Shown in pieces: positions 41,561 to 42,328 of a stretch of DNA of 42,328 nucleotides. Every line of letters begins with the position of its first letter. Positions within the stretch are counted from its first letter, which is position 1. The DNA is from Chloroflexota bacterium (lineage in GTDB: Bacteria; Chloroflexota; Anaerolineae; Promineifilales; Promineifilaceae), in contig JACTMP010000020.1 of NCBI GenBank assembly GCA_014584575.1, positions 1 through 42,328 of the forward strand, given 5' to 3'. The notes beneath the pieces were generated by a model that was not told the origin of the DNA, made no database searches, and worked only from the letters and a program-made list of their open reading frames with translations. Made by a program: the position numbers and the translations under genes.

Positions 41561-42115
41561 TCACTCTTCACTACTAACTGAACTTTGGCCGCGTTTGGGC
41601 CACCAGTAAAGCAGGGTACTGCCATCGGTGAAACCGAGCGGCAGAAAGGCGCCGAGGAAGAAAACAAAGAAGTTTTCCAGTGCGAAAAAAGCCGCCAGGT
41701 AATAGAGAATGCCGCCCAACGGCCGTAACACCCCCACCAACACTGCCCCCACCACACTCAAAAACAGGCTCATCGCCGGGCCACCCAACGCCCGGCGGAT
41801 GTGGGTTTCGGCGGGCAGCGGCGGTTCATCTTTGGGATACAGCCCGGCGGCCAGGGCGTACCAGGTGCGAATGCGCTGCATAGGATAGCCTACCCGCCGC
41901 GCCGCCAGGGCATGGCCCATCTGGTGCAGCCATTCACCCAACCAGTGCAGCAGCGTAAACAAAACCCCCATGACGACTGTGGCCCCTACCGACAACGGCA
42001 GCAGCCACCAGGCCAGCAGTGTAAACAGCAGCCAGAGTACGGCCGTGCCCACCACCCCCGTCTGCGTCAACTGCACCTGCACCCCCATCACCGTAAAAAT
42101 TGTGCGTGTTTTCAT
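41561..42115 (-). CDS. M50-like membrane protein with HQxxH motif
   Basis: A 184-residue multi-pass membrane protein resembling site-2 proteases. LHWLGEWLHQMGHALAARRVGYP is the zinc-motif helix, and FLPLGFTDGSTLLYW resembles the LDG block with the third ligand Asp. The canonical HExxH reads HQMGH here, so the catalytic glutamate is replaced by glutamine and proteolysis is doubtful. The histidines and Asp for zinc are kept. Helices include VVGTAVLWLLFTLLAWWLLPL and SLFLSVVGAVLVGVL. ATG at 42115 is chosen; residues further upstream come from a hairpin spacer. It may be a pseudoprotease or have altered activity. Confidence 0.75.
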   Translation of the reverse strand: MKTRTIFTVMGVQVQLTQTGVVGTAVLWLLFTLLAWWLLPLSVGATVVMGVLFTLLHWLGEWLHQMGHALAARRVGYPMQRIRTWYALAAGLYPKDEPPLPAETHIRRALGGPAMSLFLSVVGAVLVGVLRPLGGILYYLAAFFALENFFVFFLGAFLPLGFTDGSTLLYWWPKRGQSSVSSEE

Positions 42116-42141
42116 CTTGATTTCTCTGTGATGCGTGACAA

Positions 42142-42186
42142 GTGACGAGTGATGCGTGATTTCTCTCGTCACGCATCACTCGTCAC
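42142..42186. repeat. Spacer hairpin of TGATGCG/GTGACGA units
   Basis: A perfect 18-bp stem (42142-42159 with 42169-42186) and a 9-nt loop. It uses the TGATGCG unit of the 990-1036 hairpin. It lies upstream of the M50-like gene. Confidence 0.88.
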
Positions 42187-42328
42187 GCATCATCTTACAG
42201 GGCGTTCGCTCAAAAAAATGAGCAAAAATCAAATTGGGCAAAGTCATAACCAAAAGATAAAGGAAGCAACAAAGTCATGCCCAAACCTGGAAAATTTATC
42301 TCAAATTGTTATTTCCAATGGGGCGTCA
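42187..42328 (+). other. Window end, possible start of a plus-strand gene
   Basis: An ATG at 42277 after AAGGAAGC opens a frame to the window end (MPKPGKFISNCYFQWGV). Another at 42219 (MSKNQIGQSHNQ) is also open to the end. Neither can be assigned because the window stops. The sequence is AT-rich relative to the rest. Confidence 0.2.

Overview
The window looks like a chromosomal segment of a GC-rich bacterium, most likely a member of the Chloroflexota (Anaerolineae-like). This is inference from gene style: AfsR-type giant regulators, small DUF cassettes (DUF5678/retropepsin, DUF4926/DUF6883, DUF2442, DUF6194), and carotenoid genes beside a nucleotide-sugar/glycosyltransferase cluster. No rRNA, tRNA, CRISPR array or intact transposase was seen. 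The strongest sequence-wide signal is the 8-bp palindrome ACGGCCGT. It occurs about 99 times by hand count (one per ~430 bp), where roughly one copy is expected by chance. This resembles iterated palindromes such as cyanobacterial HIP1, or DNA-uptake signals.

Layout. (1) 109-3147, mostly minus strand: a DGC zinc-binding protein and a GcvH-like lipoyl carrier, an ArsR regulator with a perfect operator over its start, a DUF190/four-CBS protein, and the fluoride channel crcB. (2) 3274-14023: an accessory zone. An RHH-DUF5678/retropepsin pair is flanked by a partial duplicate of crcB. clpB is followed by an RHH/HNH pair and a hicBA pair, and each pair is followed by a copy of the clpB 3' end. Next come an AT-rich gene with two HEPN R-x4-H motifs and a winged helix, a broken HigB-like toxin with an intact XRE antitoxin, a RelE-type pair, DUF4926/DUF6883, DUF2442 and DUF1444 genes. 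Four copies of a ~80-100 bp element bounded by ACGGCCGT separate these cassettes. (3) 14042-23423, minus strand: a GH13 enzyme, a DUF2071 protein, a P-loop kinase, a DUF6194 protein, a truncated AraC regulator, a secreted glycosidase-like lipoprotein, an M24 peptidase, a biotinyl-carrier protein, an AviRa-like rRNA methyltransferase and a membrane protein. (4) 23525-32414: a serine-recombinase remnant, then a plus-strand cluster for nucleotide-sugar and surface-glycan work (SDR epimerase, gmd, phosphohexomutase, GT2 and GT4 glycosyltransferases, methyltransferases), with tatD-like and RHH genes between them. (5) 32453-35530: a carotenoid oxygenase and a CrtI-type desaturase. (6) 35790-42328: two paralogous secreted cysteine-containing proteins with an unusual leader, a 1022-residue AfsR-type regulator, a palindrome-rich spacer with a remnant of a second regulator's tail, and an M50-like membrane protein with an HQxxH motif.

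Two architectural themes recur. Several intergenic gaps carry a perfect hairpin built from degenerate 7-10 nt tandem units, often overlapping the stop codon of the preceding gene. Host gene ends (crcB, clpB, the AfsR gene) are duplicated on the far side of inserted material. Together with the dense palindrome this suggests a genome that takes in DNA by homology-assisted recombination. That mechanism is inference; the repeats and duplicates are directly visible.
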